A stretch of DNA of 64,000 bases, taken from the NCBI GenBank assembly GCA_030614915.1, contig JAUXAG010000008.1, forward strand, positions 59,723 to 123,722. Reading direction: 5' to 3'. Under the pieces are notes generated by a model. That model saw only the letters and a list, made by a program, of their open reading frames with translations. It did not search any database and was not told the DNA's origin. A program made the translations under genes and the position numbers. The DNA comes from Actinomycetes bacterium (GTDB lineage: Bacteria; Planctomycetota; Phycisphaerae; JAACET01). This document shows positions 21,558 to 30,296 of this stretch, piece by piece. Numbering within the stretch: the first letter of the stretch is position 1; each line of letters begins with the position of its first letter.

Positions 21558-23126
21558 ATGCCCAAAAGCAAGGCCAAAAAAATCCAGCCTCGCCTGTCTC
21601 TGGGAACCAAAACCCTGATCTTGTTCTCCTTGGCGGTAACCCTCATTCTCGGTTGTGCCCTGGGGGCAGCCTGGTGGTGGATGGGTTCATTGGTCGACGA
21701 GCTCACCTACCGCGAAGCCCGCGGACATGCCCTCCTGGCCCGTAGGCTCCTCGGCTGGCCTATTGCAGACTTCGACGCAGCGAATAAAAGGCTCGAAAGC
21801 CTTTGGCTTGGACAGCTCCCACAAGTCAAAGCGCCCCAGCTCATCAGTCTTGACCTCGCCAAGCAGGATAAATCCCTCGCCGACTTGGCCCGACAGCTCG
21901 ATGAGCCCGGCCGCGAAGCAAAACCCGTCGAGTTTCTAGCGGTTCCTTCGGCCACCAGCCCACGGCACTATGTCCTTGCCCTTAGAGCCCCGGCCCAGGG
22001 CTCTCTTCAGGACCCCGCCGCCCAGACCGGCCCCATTCAGGGATTCATTCGCGTAAGCCCCCGCCAATTCGGATACTGGAGTAATCTCTTGACCGTTATC
22101 TGGATTGCCACCATGGCTGGCGTCTTGGCCATGCTCCTCTTTCAGCTCATCGCCCATCGCATGTTCCTGCGACCACTTCGCCAACTCCGACGCTCCGCCG
22201 ACAAAGTCGCAAAGGGAAACATCGAAGTCCGATCCCACATCCGCACCGGAGACGAGTTCGAACAGCTCTCTGATACCTTCAACTCCATGTTGGCCCGTCT
22301 CAGCGACGCCCGCGAACAGCTCCAGGCCATCAACCGAAGTCTGGACGTAAAGCTCGAGGAAGTCTCGAGGGCCAATGTCGCACTCTCCGAAGCCAACAAG
22401 CTAAAGAGCGAGTTTATTGCCAACGTCTCCCACGAGCTCCGCACCCCTCTCAATTCCATAATCGGTTTCGCCGAGCTGCTCACCGAAATTGCCAACAATC
22501 AGACCGACCAAAGGGCCGCCAAGTACGCCGAAAACATCCTCAGTTCTGGCCGCGGCCTGCTCGAAATCATCAACGACCTCCTAGACTTGGCAAAAATCGA
22601 AGCCGGAAAGATCATCCTCCACATCGACAAAACCTCCCTCACCGGCATATGCGAGGATCTCTTGCGCCTTACCGCTCCCCTCACTGACAGCAAGAACCTG
22701 CAGGTCCAACTCCAGCTCGCTGAGGACATTCCTTTGTTGGAAACCGACGGCGGCAAGCTCCAGCAGATTCTCTACAATCTCTTGAGCAATTCCATCAAGT
22801 TCACGCCCTCCGGCGGGCAGATTCGCATCGAGGCCGAGATGACCACCGACGATTCTCTCGCTGTCAGCGTCATGGACAACGGCCCCGGCATCAGCAAGGA
22901 GGATCAGGAGCACATCTTCGACAAGTTCACTCAGGTCGATACCTCAGCCACCCGTCCCCACGGCGGTGCGGGCCTCGGCTTGGCCATTGCCAAGGAACTC
23001 GCCGGCCTGCTCGGCGGTGAGCTCACCCTGACTTCCGAGCTCGGCAAAGGCTCGGCCTTCACCCTTATCATCCCAAGAATACTCACCCCTGTTCCCACCA
23101 CCTCCCCCCAACAACCCAGCGGCTAA
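21558..23126 (+). CDS. Membrane sensor histidine kinase (HAMP-HisKA-HATPase)
   Basis: A 522-residue inner-membrane kinase. A membrane helix lies at about 18-40, an extracytoplasmic sensor part of about 130 residues follows without a family I know, and a second helix at about 173-197 leads to a HAMP domain and a coiled linker. The dimerisation domain has [14 protein letters not shown] with His292 as phospho-acceptor. The ATPase domain shows QQILYNLLSNSIKFT, DNGPGISKED and GGAGLGLAIAKELAG. No response regulator is adjacent; the partner and signal are unknown. It follows mutM closely and converges with dnaA. Confidence 0.92.
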   Translation: MPKSKAKKIQPRLSLGTKTLILFSLAVTLILGCALGAAWWWMGSLVDELTYREARGHALLARRLLGWPIADFDAANKRLESLWLGQLPQVKAPQLISLDLAKQDKSLADLARQLDEPGREAKPVEFLAVPSATSPRHYVLALRAPAQGSLQDPAAQTGPIQGFIRVSPRQFGYWSNLLTVIWIATMAGVLAMLLFQLIAHRMFLRPLRQLRRSADKVAKGNIEVRSHIRTGDEFEQLSDTFNSMLARLSDAREQLQAINRSLDVKLEEVSRANVALSEANKLKSEFIANVSHELRTPLNSIIGFAELLTEIANNQTDQRAAKYAENILSSGRGLLEIINDLLDLAKIEAGKIILHIDKTSLTGICEDLLRLTAPLTDSKNLQVQLQLAEDIPLLETDGGKLQQILYNLLSNSIKFTPSGGQIRIEAEMTTDDSLAVSVMDNGPGISKEDQEHIFDKFTQVDTSATRPHGGAGLGLAIAKELAGLLGGELTLTSELGKGSAFTLIIPRILTPVPTTSPQQPSG

Positions 23127-23260
23127 AGTAGAAAGATCAGCAATGCCGCCTGCTCCTGAGCCCAGGGCTCAGCCGGAACGCGGCCTAACCCGAAACCATA
23201 CCGCCTGGGAAGCTTTTGTACTGCCGGGCCTGTTCTATTGGCGAACCGATGCAGATGTGC

Positions 23261-23296
23261 AAAAAACTGCGGACGCGACGTCCCTTTCGCGTCCGC
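23261..23296 (-). terminator. Strong terminator downstream of dnaA
   Basis: A perfect 10-bp inverted repeat (GCGGACGCGA, loop of 8, TCGCGTCCGC; 23269-23296) is followed on the minus strand by AGTTTTTT. It lies about 120 bases after the dnaA stop. The stem could also slow transcripts from the kinase gene on the other strand, but there it lacks a T run. The rest of 23127-23416 holds no gene. Confidence 0.85.
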
Positions 23297-23416
23297 AACG
23301 AACCGGCCCATCCTTTGGCCGGAATCGGTTTGGTTCTATATATCACCCGACCAAGACCACCCTCGCCAAACCCTGCAGCCGGTGGTACCATTTTCGCCCA
23401 GGGTGGCGTAAGCAGG

Positions 23417-24913
23417 CTAAGCCTTTTGTCGTCGGCTAGTTACGACAGTGTTTTCGGTGGCCTTGCTGATTTGTTCAGACAGTTTTGAGACCACCTGGGC
23501 CGTATTCTGCCGCTCGGAGCGTCCCCCGGCGGTGGTCCATTCGAGAACCTTCTTTTCCTCCAATGATCTCTCTAGTTTCTTATAAGCCGATATTACCGAG
23601 GCATGACTTCTCCGTCCAAAAGCTCGTCCGATTTCCGGATAACTCATCCGGGTGTGCTTGCGAGCCAGGTACATGGCCAACGACCTGGCCAGGCTCAGCA
23701 CATTGTTCCGCCGGCCAGATTGCAAATCGGCCGGTGAGAGTCCAAAGTAATCGGCCACCACCTGCTGCAAGGTATCCATCCCCACCGGTCCGGCGACCGT
23801 CCGCAGATGATCGGCCAATACGTGTGCGGCCATAGGCAGAGAAACAACTTGACGTGACAAACTCCCGTAGGCCTTGAGCTTCAACATTGCCCCTTCTAAT
23901 TCCCTCACATTGCCTCGCACATGTTGGGCTACGTATTCTAAAACCGCTTTGTCCGCTCCCAACTCCAGACGTTGATCCTGCTTGAGCAAAATAGCCAGGC
24001 GGGTTTCGTAATCCGGTGGTTCAATCTTCACGACCATGCCCGCCAGAAAGCGGCTGATTAAAGAATCAATAACCTTGCCCAGTAACTTCGGGTGCGTGTC
24101 GCTGGCCAGGATCACCTGCTTGCCCTGAGTTTCAATGGAGTTAAAGGTGTGCAGAAACTCCTCCTGGGTAGCCCGCTTGTTTGCCAGGAAATGAATGTCG
24201 TCAATAGCCAGCACATCCACCTGCCGGAAACGCTGGCGGAAACCGCTTACCCGATTGCTCCTCAGGCCCAGGATGAACTGGTTGGTAAACTCTTCGCCGG
24301 AGATGTAAATACATCTGGCCTGAGGCCGGCTGCTGCGAATAGCATTGCAAATGCCCTGTAAAAGGTGTGTTTTGCCCAAACCGCACGAGCCGTGAATAAA
24401 CAAAGGGTTGAACAGAGCGCAATTCTGGCCGACGATGCTCTGTGCCGTGGCAAAGGCCAACTGATTCGATGGACCCACCACGAACTCGTCCAGCGAAAAC
24501 CTCAGCGACTCGCCCCGCCGCAAAGGTCTGGCCTTCCCGGCCGAAACTTTTTGTCTTTCTATTGTTGAAGAACCTTTGCTCTTTTGCAGGGATTGTTCGG
24601 TGGAGCTCTTGACGCCTTGGGCCGAAACCCTCACCCGCAGCTTGCAGGCATGTCCGACAACTTCACTTGCCGTTCCCAGCAGCAAATTCGCATAATGCTT
24701 TTGAATCCAGTTGCCCACAAAATTGTTGGGCACCGTCACGGCCACGGTGCTGTCGGTCAATTCTACTTTGGCCAAGTTTGCAAACCAAACCTTGTAGCGC
24801 TGTGGGCCTATCTTGTCAGCCAAGGCTTCGAGGAATTGTTCAAGAGCAAGTGTTGTGCAAGAATTCACGAGATGATTTCTCCAACTCTCCGTTTTGATTA
24901 GCACCTCTTGCAA
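23417..24913 (-). CDS. dnaA: Chromosomal replication initiator protein DnaA
   Basis: ATP-dependent initiator that binds DnaA boxes and opens the origin. Domain I is at residues about 20-100 (FLEALADKIGPQRYKVWFANL), followed by a low-complexity linker. The AAA+ domain has Walker A GSCGLGKTH (about residue 177), Walker B VLAIDDIHFLANK and the arginine-finger segment SLISRFLAGMVVKI. Domain IV has the DnaA signature (ARKHTRMSYPEIGRAFG, RRSHASVISA). A tail of about 45 residues follows. At 498 residues it is slightly long. The start could instead be the GTG 15 codons downstream. dnaN and recF are not adjacent. Confidence 0.96.
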   Translation of the reverse strand: MQEVLIKTESWRNHLVNSCTTLALEQFLEALADKIGPQRYKVWFANLAKVELTDSTVAVTVPNNFVGNWIQKHYANLLLGTASEVVGHACKLRVRVSAQGVKSSTEQSLQKSKGSSTIERQKVSAGKARPLRRGESLRFSLDEFVVGPSNQLAFATAQSIVGQNCALFNPLFIHGSCGLGKTHLLQGICNAIRSSRPQARCIYISGEEFTNQFILGLRSNRVSGFRQRFRQVDVLAIDDIHFLANKRATQEEFLHTFNSIETQGKQVILASDTHPKLLGKVIDSLISRFLAGMVVKIEPPDYETRLAILLKQDQRLELGADKAVLEYVAQHVRGNVRELEGAMLKLKAYGSLSRQVVSLPMAAHVLADHLRTVAGPVGMDTLQQVVADYFGLSPADLQSGRRNNVLSLARSLAMYLARKHTRMSYPEIGRAFGRRSHASVISAYKKLERSLEEKKVLEWTTAGGRSERQNTAQVVSKLSEQISKATENTVVTSRRQKA

Positions 24914-24979
24914 AAATCAACCAGCGATTTGCCCCTTCGCTCGGGTCCGATGGGACCTTTTGAAACCAGGTTCGACCTT

Positions 24980-25007
24980 GATAATACCAAGCTGACAAAC
25001 TCAAGCA
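24980..25007 (-). promoter_or_regulatory. Probable dnaA promoter
   Basis: TTGCTT (25002-25007) and TATTAT (24980-24985) on the minus strand are 16 bases apart, about 65 bases upstream of the dnaA start. The DnaA boxes at 25027-25126 lie directly upstream, which would allow autoregulation. Confidence 0.5.
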
Positions 25008-25026
25008 AGCAGAAAACTCAAACTTT

Positions 25027-25126
25027 TTTTCCACAGAGCCGCTACCATTGATACGAGTGAGAGTTGCGCGCCAAACATTTTTTTTCTGCACCGCTTGTCC
25101 ACAACTGGCGGGATTTTTGTGGATAA
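25027..25126. other. oriC: DnaA-box cluster, candidate replication origin region
   Basis: Within 100 bases upstream of dnaA are one perfect DnaA box (TGTGGATAA, 25118-25126, reverse of TTATCCACA) and two one-mismatch copies in the other orientation (TTTTCCACA 25027-25035 and TTGTCCACA 25095-25103). A/T-rich runs flank them. This is the usual kind of place for oriC, but a cluster of three boxes could also serve only dnaA autoregulation. From 25135 to 25387 there is no gene; several hairpins can form (for example GCGAG/CTCGC near 25277 and CCAGGGC/GCCTTGG at 25310-25333). Confidence 0.55.
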
Positions 25127-25387
25127 AATCGTCCACGGCGCGCTTCGCACAGATCGCCGAGGCCTAGCCGGATAGTAAATGAATCTTTTCTTAATCCTCG
25201 AGACACTTTCAAGCGATAGCCACTGCTTCTGGAGGGAACACGGCAAGCGCCTTTTCCGAAACCGCCGCAAGCTAAGGCGAGCGTCTCTCGCTGGACTCGT
25301 GGACTTGCCAGGGCATCGCCGACGCCTTGGGGAAGTGATTCGGCCGGGCTGAGAGACTTTCCAAACCCGTGATTTACTCTAAGTGCT

Positions 25388-26728
25388 TTATTTAGAATTA
25401 GTTGGAGTTTTGATCAGAATGTAAGGCCCATCGGGTATAACCGCCCAGCTTGCCTTAGGATGCTCGCTGGTCACCCGGTCCAGAACTGCCTGCATCGGTA
25501 CAGCCGGCGCGCTCGCTGCCTCGGGCAGCAGCCGCGTTGCCGGGGTTACATTGCATTTGGCCAACGTTTCCGGCTCGATACCGTCAGTGACGAACAGCAG
25601 ATTGGGCTTTGAGATTTTCTTCAGTACTCCACACTGCACCTGTAATTCCCATTGATCGCGCTGGACCTGCTCTCTGGAGAGAATATCTCTCATAAAGTCT
25701 TTCCAACTGTGGCTGTATTGGAAGAGAATCCGCTGATAATCCTCCGAACCTATTCCCTCGCTGCAGGAGCTGGCAATCACCATCGTGCCCGCGGGCTTGA
25801 TCAGCGGCTCTGCAAAGATCATGCCCTTGACCGCCTGGTAAAAAGTGGCATCCAGTGGGTAACCCCCGCCGCAAGTTACCACGATATCATAGAGACCTAC
25901 GTCAGATATTGTGCAATGCTCTTCCAACCAACCTACACCTTGCGCATGAGCGCCTTCCAGCTCACCGGCAACAACCGCCAGGATTTGCTTATCGGGATTG
26001 ACTATCACATTGAGCAGAAAATCCGCACCGGCCGCCCTGGCCACGGCCAAGGCTTCCTGATGACACGGGTTGCCGTCCAGAACCCCCGCTCTGGTCTCGG
26101 GATTTTCCAATAATTCAGGCCCGTGAAACTGCTGAATTGTATCCAGATTGACTAGACCTGGACAGATGGCCTTGCGCCCGCCGGAGTAACCGGCCATCAT
26201 GTGCGGCTCAATGAAACCGGTAACAATCTTTAAATCCGCCTGATAATACAGACGGTTAACCCACACCTGTCGCCCATGTGGTGTCCAAGCATCCAGAGCC
26301 ACCAGTGATTGGGGCTTGTCCGCCCGGTGGTCCACAATACGGTAGCATCGAGCGAGGCGTTCACCAACCAGCTCGATCTTCTCCTTGGCCGTGCTCGGCC
26401 GATGCATCCCCGCCGCAATCAAGATAGTAATTTGCCCCCGCTCGAGGCCGCAGGCCTCCAGCTTCGCCAACAGCGGCTCAAGAAGCACCTGGTTAGGCAC
26501 CGGGCGGGTAATATCCGATATAACCACCACCACCTTGGCCCCCGGGCCGAGCTTTCCGGCCAGTGTGGTCAGTGGTTCCGAGCCGATCGGACGCTCCAAA
26601 GCCTCGTTGATCCGTCCCACAGGGTCCGCCAAAGGCTCCACCGCCGGGCATTGAATAACTCTCGCACCATCGGGTACACTGAAGTCCAAACGGCCCTTAC
26701 CATATCTAACCCAAGTTTTCATAGACAT
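25388..26728 (-). CDS. LarA family nickel-pincer racemase/epimerase-like protein
   Basis: The 446-residue protein belongs to the lactate racemase LarA (DUF2088) family, which uses a nickel-pincer nucleotide bound to a lysine to racemise or epimerise 2-hydroxy acids. Matching segments are the nucleotide-binding VISDITRPVP, the catalytic-His region ILIAAGMHRP, and FIEPHMMAGYSGGRKAICPG with the second His and the cofactor lysine. The C-terminal part contains FYQAVKGMIFAEPLIKPAGT. The family has many substrates, so lactate should not be assumed. The cofactor genes larB, larC and larE are not in the window. Confidence 0.85.
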   Translation of the reverse strand: MSMKTWVRYGKGRLDFSVPDGARVIQCPAVEPLADPVGRINEALERPIGSEPLTTLAGKLGPGAKVVVVISDITRPVPNQVLLEPLLAKLEACGLERGQITILIAAGMHRPSTAKEKIELVGERLARCYRIVDHRADKPQSLVALDAWTPHGRQVWVNRLYYQADLKIVTGFIEPHMMAGYSGGRKAICPGLVNLDTIQQFHGPELLENPETRAGVLDGNPCHQEALAVARAAGADFLLNVIVNPDKQILAVVAGELEGAHAQGVGWLEEHCTISDVGLYDIVVTCGGGYPLDATFYQAVKGMIFAEPLIKPAGTMVIASSCSEGIGSEDYQRILFQYSHSWKDFMRDILSREQVQRDQWELQVQCGVLKKISKPNLLFVTDGIEPETLAKCNVTPATRLLPEAASAPAVPMQAVLDRVTSEHPKASWAVIPDGPYILIKTPTNSK

Positions 26729-26840
26729 CTAGCAATCTTCTTCCGAGCTTTCTTGCCACGTGAATCATAGGCCCCGAACCGCCGTCTTTCAAGCCCTAAG
26801 CCCAGTGTCTCCACGTCAGAGCACAGCCCGCGGCGTTTTT

Positions 26841-26850
26841 GTGATATACT
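26841..26850 (+). promoter_or_regulatory. Extended -10 promoter of the mannitol dehydrogenase gene
   Basis: GTGATATACT contains TG-A-TATACT, an extended -10 (TATACT at 26845-26850), with no clear -35. The start near 26857 leaves a leader of about 80 bases before the ATG at 26937. Confidence 0.45.
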
Positions 26851-26936
26851 TTGCTTCCAAAATCTGCCAAAATGAAACTCGTCGAACCCAGTTTGGGCAC
26901 CAAGCGTATGTCAAAAAATAATTACGAGGCAAAAGC

Positions 26937-28109
26937 ATGAAACTGGCTGTGCAATTCGGGGCCGGAGGTATCGGCCGTGGTTTTCTCGGGCAACTTCTTA
27001 GTGAAAGTGGCTACGAGGTCGTCTTTGTAGATGTGGATGCCGATCTGGTTGACGCTCTGAACGAACGCGGCAGCTATCCGCTCCAACTCGTCGGCGATCG
27101 CAATGAAACGTTGACCATCAGCAACATCCGATCGCTCAAAGCCAGCCAAAGCGATGCCGTCACCGAAGCTCTCTGCCGAGCCGACTTCATCTGCACGGCT
27201 TCGGGTGTCCAGGCTCTGCCGTCAATAAGTGAACTTCTGGCCCCGGGTTTGCGAAAACGGCGGGAGAATCATGCCCCGCCAGTCAACATTGTCATCTGCG
27301 AAAACCTCAAGCAGGGGGCCCAATACCTCCGGGAGCTCCTCCAAAAGCAGCCCAACTGTCCCCCCAGCGTGTATCTGGACGAATCGATAGGCTTTGTCCA
27401 GTCTGTCGTGGCCCGCATGGTCCCGGTCCGCACTGCCGAGATGTTGGCCAAGGACCCCCTGCTGGTCGTGGCCGAGTCCTATCCCTTCCTGCCCATCGAT
27501 GCCGCGGCCATCCGGGGCGAGGCCCCGGCGGTCAAAGGCCTCATCCTGGCCGAGGATTTCCAGGGCTATGTCGAGCGCAAACTCTACGTTCACAATGCTA
27601 TGCACAGCATGTGCGCCTACATGGGCTACGCCGCCGGTTTCGAATACGTCTACGTCTGGCAGGCAGCCTCGGACAGGCAAATCCAGCAGAGAGTCCTCAC
27701 AGCTATGTCCGCGGTCTGCAAGGTCTTGGCAAAAAGACGCAGCCTCGACCCCGTCGGATTGGCTGAAAACGTTTATGATCTGCTGCGGAGATTCCGCTGC
27801 CGGGCCCTGGGCGATACCATCCAGCGCGTCAGCAGGGACCCCATCCGCAAACTCAGTGGCCCCGGGGGGCGACTGATCGGCCCGGCACGATTGTGCTTGT
27901 CGGAAGACATTATCCCCGAGGGTATCATCCACACCATCGCCCTGGCTCTACACTATGATAACCCCGCTGACGAATCTGCCCTCCGCCTCCAGAAGATGAT
28001 CGCCGAAAAGGGGGTAGAGACGGTGGTTAACGAGGTCTGCGGTGTGGCCCCCGACGAGAAGCTCGGCCAACTTATCCTCGCCGAATACAAAAAAACCAGC
28101 AATGAATAG
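26937..28109 (+). CDS. mtlD: Mannitol-1-phosphate 5-dehydrogenase family protein
   Basis: Polyol-phosphate dehydrogenase that interconverts mannitol-1-phosphate and fructose-6-phosphate with NAD(H). The N-terminal Rossmann motif QFGAGGIGRGFLGQLL, the VFVDVDADLVDALN second strand, CENLKQGAQYLRE and the catalytic region with RKLYVHNAMHSMCAYMG (conserved Lys-x5-His) fit MtlD of the long-chain mannitol dehydrogenase family. Length 390 matches. No PTS gene is present, so the phosphorylated polyol must come from another route, or the substrate may differ (for example a tagaturonate- or fructuronate-like acid). Confidence 0.87.
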   Translation: MKLAVQFGAGGIGRGFLGQLLSESGYEVVFVDVDADLVDALNERGSYPLQLVGDRNETLTISNIRSLKASQSDAVTEALCRADFICTASGVQALPSISELLAPGLRKRRENHAPPVNIVICENLKQGAQYLRELLQKQPNCPPSVYLDESIGFVQSVVARMVPVRTAEMLAKDPLLVVAESYPFLPIDAAAIRGEAPAVKGLILAEDFQGYVERKLYVHNAMHSMCAYMGYAAGFEYVYVWQAASDRQIQQRVLTAMSAVCKVLAKRRSLDPVGLAENVYDLLRRFRCRALGDTIQRVSRDPIRKLSGPGGRLIGPARLCLSEDIIPEGIIHTIALALHYDNPADESALRLQKMIAEKGVETVVNEVCGVAPDEKLGQLILAEYKKTSNE

Positions 28110-28148
28110 TGGTAGACAGAGGGGCAAGGCTTGAGTTAGCGGGCAATT

Positions 28149-28157
28149 TGTGGATAA
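28149..28157 (-). other. Isolated perfect DnaA box
   Basis: TGTGGATAA is the exact reverse of TTATCCACA. It lies between mtlD and the E1 alpha gene, about 3 kb from the dnaA upstream cluster. One 9-mer can occur by chance, but here it stands in the promoter region of the 2-oxoacid dehydrogenase operon. Confidence 0.4.
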
Positions 28158-28223
28158 TGGGAGAATACGTAGCCCGCCAGTGGTAAACAAGCGACCCAAT
28201 CCGTGTTTGAGGAGCATCAAGGG

Positions 28224-29240
28224 ATGACCAAGTCTTCAAAAAAGGACCAACCCGCCGGAACAAAGTCTCCCGAAAGCGAGCTGACCTGCTCTAAGGAACA
28301 GGCCCAACACTACTTGCGCCAGATGATGCACATCCGCAAGTTCGAAGACGGGATGATGGACCTTATGACCAAGAATATTGCTCAGGGCGGCTCGCACCTC
28401 TACGCCGGTGAAGAGGCCGTGGCCGTAGGCGCCATGGCTGCCCTGCAGCCCGACGATTACATCGCCAGCACTCACCGGGGCCACGGCCATTGCATCGCCA
28501 AGGGCGGCAAACTCAACGAGCTCATGGCCGAAATCCTCGGCAAAGCAACAGGCTGCTGCCGGGGCAAGGGCGGCTCACTGCACCTGGCTGACGTTTCTAC
28601 CGGAAATCTCGGCGCCAACGGCGTCGTTGCCGGCGGTCTCGGAATCGCCACCGGGGCTGGCTTGTCAATCAAGATGCGCGGCGACGACAAAGTGGTCATC
28701 TGTTTCTTTGGCGACGGGGCCATGAACGAGGGGATCGTACACGAGTGCATGAACATGGCGGCCAAATGGACCCTGCCCGTGATATACCTTGTGGAAAACA
28801 ACCTCTACGGCATGAGCGTAGCCATTGCCCGCTCCTCTCGGCTGGAAGACCACGCCAAGCGGGCCATAGCCTACGATATGCCCAGCAGTACCGTTGACGG
28901 CCAGGATGTCTTGGCCGTTCGTGATGCCACTGCTACCTGCGTTGAGCACGCCCGGAGCGGGAAAGGTCCGTCTCTGTTGATAGCCAACACTTACCGCTAT
29001 TACGGCCACAGCCGAAGCGACCCGCGAGCCTACCGCACCAGAGAGGAAGAGGCCTATTGGAAGGACCGTGACCCCATCAAACTTTTCAGCGCCCATTGCA
29101 CCGACATCGGTCTGCTCAGCGAAAAAGAGATCCAGGCACTCGACGCCGGTACCACCGAAGACATCGAGCAGGCCATCCGCTTTGCCATCGACAGCCCGCT
29201 GCCCGACCCAAGTGAGCTGTGTACAGACGTTTATGCGTAA
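28224..29240 (+). CDS. pdhA: 2-oxoacid dehydrogenase E1 alpha (pyruvate or acetoin type)
   Basis: Alpha subunit of a thiamine-diphosphate E1 that decarboxylates a 2-oxo acid, or cleaves acetoin, and passes the acyl group to E2. The TPP/Mg site GDGAMNEGIVHECMNMAAKW...LVENN is complete, and STHRGHGH, GCCRGKGGSLHLAD and YRYYGHSRSDPRAYRTREE are typical. I chose the ATG at 28224, which has GAGGAG nine bases before it; a GTG at 28203 lacks one. It is the first gene of an operon with E1 beta and E2. Length 338 suits both PdhA and AcoA, and sequence alone does not separate them. Confidence 0.9.
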   Translation: MTKSSKKDQPAGTKSPESELTCSKEQAQHYLRQMMHIRKFEDGMMDLMTKNIAQGGSHLYAGEEAVAVGAMAALQPDDYIASTHRGHGHCIAKGGKLNELMAEILGKATGCCRGKGGSLHLADVSTGNLGANGVVAGGLGIATGAGLSIKMRGDDKVVICFFGDGAMNEGIVHECMNMAAKWTLPVIYLVENNLYGMSVAIARSSRLEDHAKRAIAYDMPSSTVDGQDVLAVRDATATCVEHARSGKGPSLLIANTYRYYGHSRSDPRAYRTREEEAYWKDRDPIKLFSAHCTDIGLLSEKEIQALDAGTTEDIEQAIRFAIDSPLPDPSELCTDVYA

Positions 29241-29270
29241 AACTTCTTGTCAGTCGTGTTGGAGCAGATC

Positions 29271-30296
29271 GTGACCACTGAACAAACCAAAACCCCAGTC
29301 AATACCTCTACCGATCAAGACCAGAGAGTTTTGACCTACAGCCAGGCTATCAATGAGGCCCTGGACCAGGAGATGGCCCGCGACGAGTCGGTCTTTGTCA
29401 TGGGCGAGGACGTCGCTATCTACGGCGGGGCATATGGCGTAACCCGAGGTTTATTAGATAAATACGGTGAGGAACGCATCCGCGACACCGGCATCTCCGA
29501 GGCCGCCATCGTCGGCGCTGGCATTGGTGCGGCCATAACCGGCATGCGCCCCGTCGTCGAGATTATGTACGTCGACTTCATGTCCCTGGTTATGGACCAG
29601 CTTTGCAACCAGGCCGCCAAGCTCCGATACATGTTCGGTGGAAAAACCAAGGTCCCCCTGACCATCCGCACCGAAGGCGGGGCCGGCAGAACTCTCGGGG
29701 CTCACCACAGCCAATCGCTCGAATCCTGGTTTATGCACATTCCCGGCATCAAGGTGGTCATGCCGGCCACCCCTTACGACGCCAAAGGACTGCTGCTCTC
29801 CAGCATCCGCGACGACAACACCGTGGTCTACATCGAACACAAGATGCTTTACAACTCTAAGGGCCTCGTCCCCGAGGACGATTACACCATCCCCATCGGC
29901 AAAGCCGACGTCAAACGGCCAGGCAAGGACGTAACCGTCCTGAGCTACTCCCGGCAACTGCTTTTCTGTCAGGAGGCGGCCGAGGAATTAGCCGGCGAAG
30001 GCATTGATGTCGAAATCGTCGACTTGCGCACGCTTTTGCCCCTGGATGTTGAGACCATCGTCGAATCGATCCGCAAGACCAGCCGGGCCGTTATCGTCGA
30101 GGAAGATACTATCACCGGCGGCGCAGGGGCCGAAATCGGCATGCGGATAATGGAAGAAGCCTTCGATTACCTCGATGCTCCGGTCAAGCGAGTTGCCGGC
30201 GCCGACGTGCCCATGCCCAAAAGCCCCGTATTGGAGGCATTGGCAATACCGTCCAAGGAAAGTATTATCGAGGGTATCAGGGAGGTTCTGCCGTGA
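29271..30296 (+). CDS. pdhB: 2-oxoacid dehydrogenase E1 beta (pyruvate or acetoin type)
   Basis: Beta subunit of the heterotetrameric E1. It shows AINEALDQEMARDESVFVMG, GEDVAIYGGAYGVTRGLLDKYG, DTGISEAAIVGAGIGAA, the KVPLTIRTEGGAG segment with GAHHSQSLESWF, and the transketolase C-terminal domain (DVEIVDLRTLLPLDVETIVESI). I prefer the GTG at 29271, with GGAG six bases before it, over a TTG at 29247. It starts 30 bases after E1 alpha and its stop overlaps the next start by four bases (GTGA), so the three genes form a tight operon. Confidence 0.92.
   Translation: MTTEQTKTPVNTSTDQDQRVLTYSQAINEALDQEMARDESVFVMGEDVAIYGGAYGVTRGLLDKYGEERIRDTGISEAAIVGAGIGAAITGMRPVVEIMYVDFMSLVMDQLCNQAAKLRYMFGGKTKVPLTIRTEGGAGRTLGAHHSQSLESWFMHIPGIKVVMPATPYDAKGLLLSSIRDDNTVVYIEHKMLYNSKGLVPEDDYTIPIGKADVKRPGKDVTVLSYSRQLLFCQEAAEELAGEGIDVEIVDLRTLLPLDVETIVESIRKTSRAVIVEEDTITGGAGAEIGMRIMEEAFDYLDAPVKRVAGADVPMPKSPVLEALAIPSKESIIEGIREVLP

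Noticed and set aside
25185..25260. Cobalamin-riboswitch-like words (AGCGATAGCCACTG and GGGAAC) upstream of dnaA
   Set aside because: The earlier conserved elements of the class (GGTG-x-AA-x-TCC and the CCCGC-x-ACTGT box) are missing, and no B12-related gene follows.
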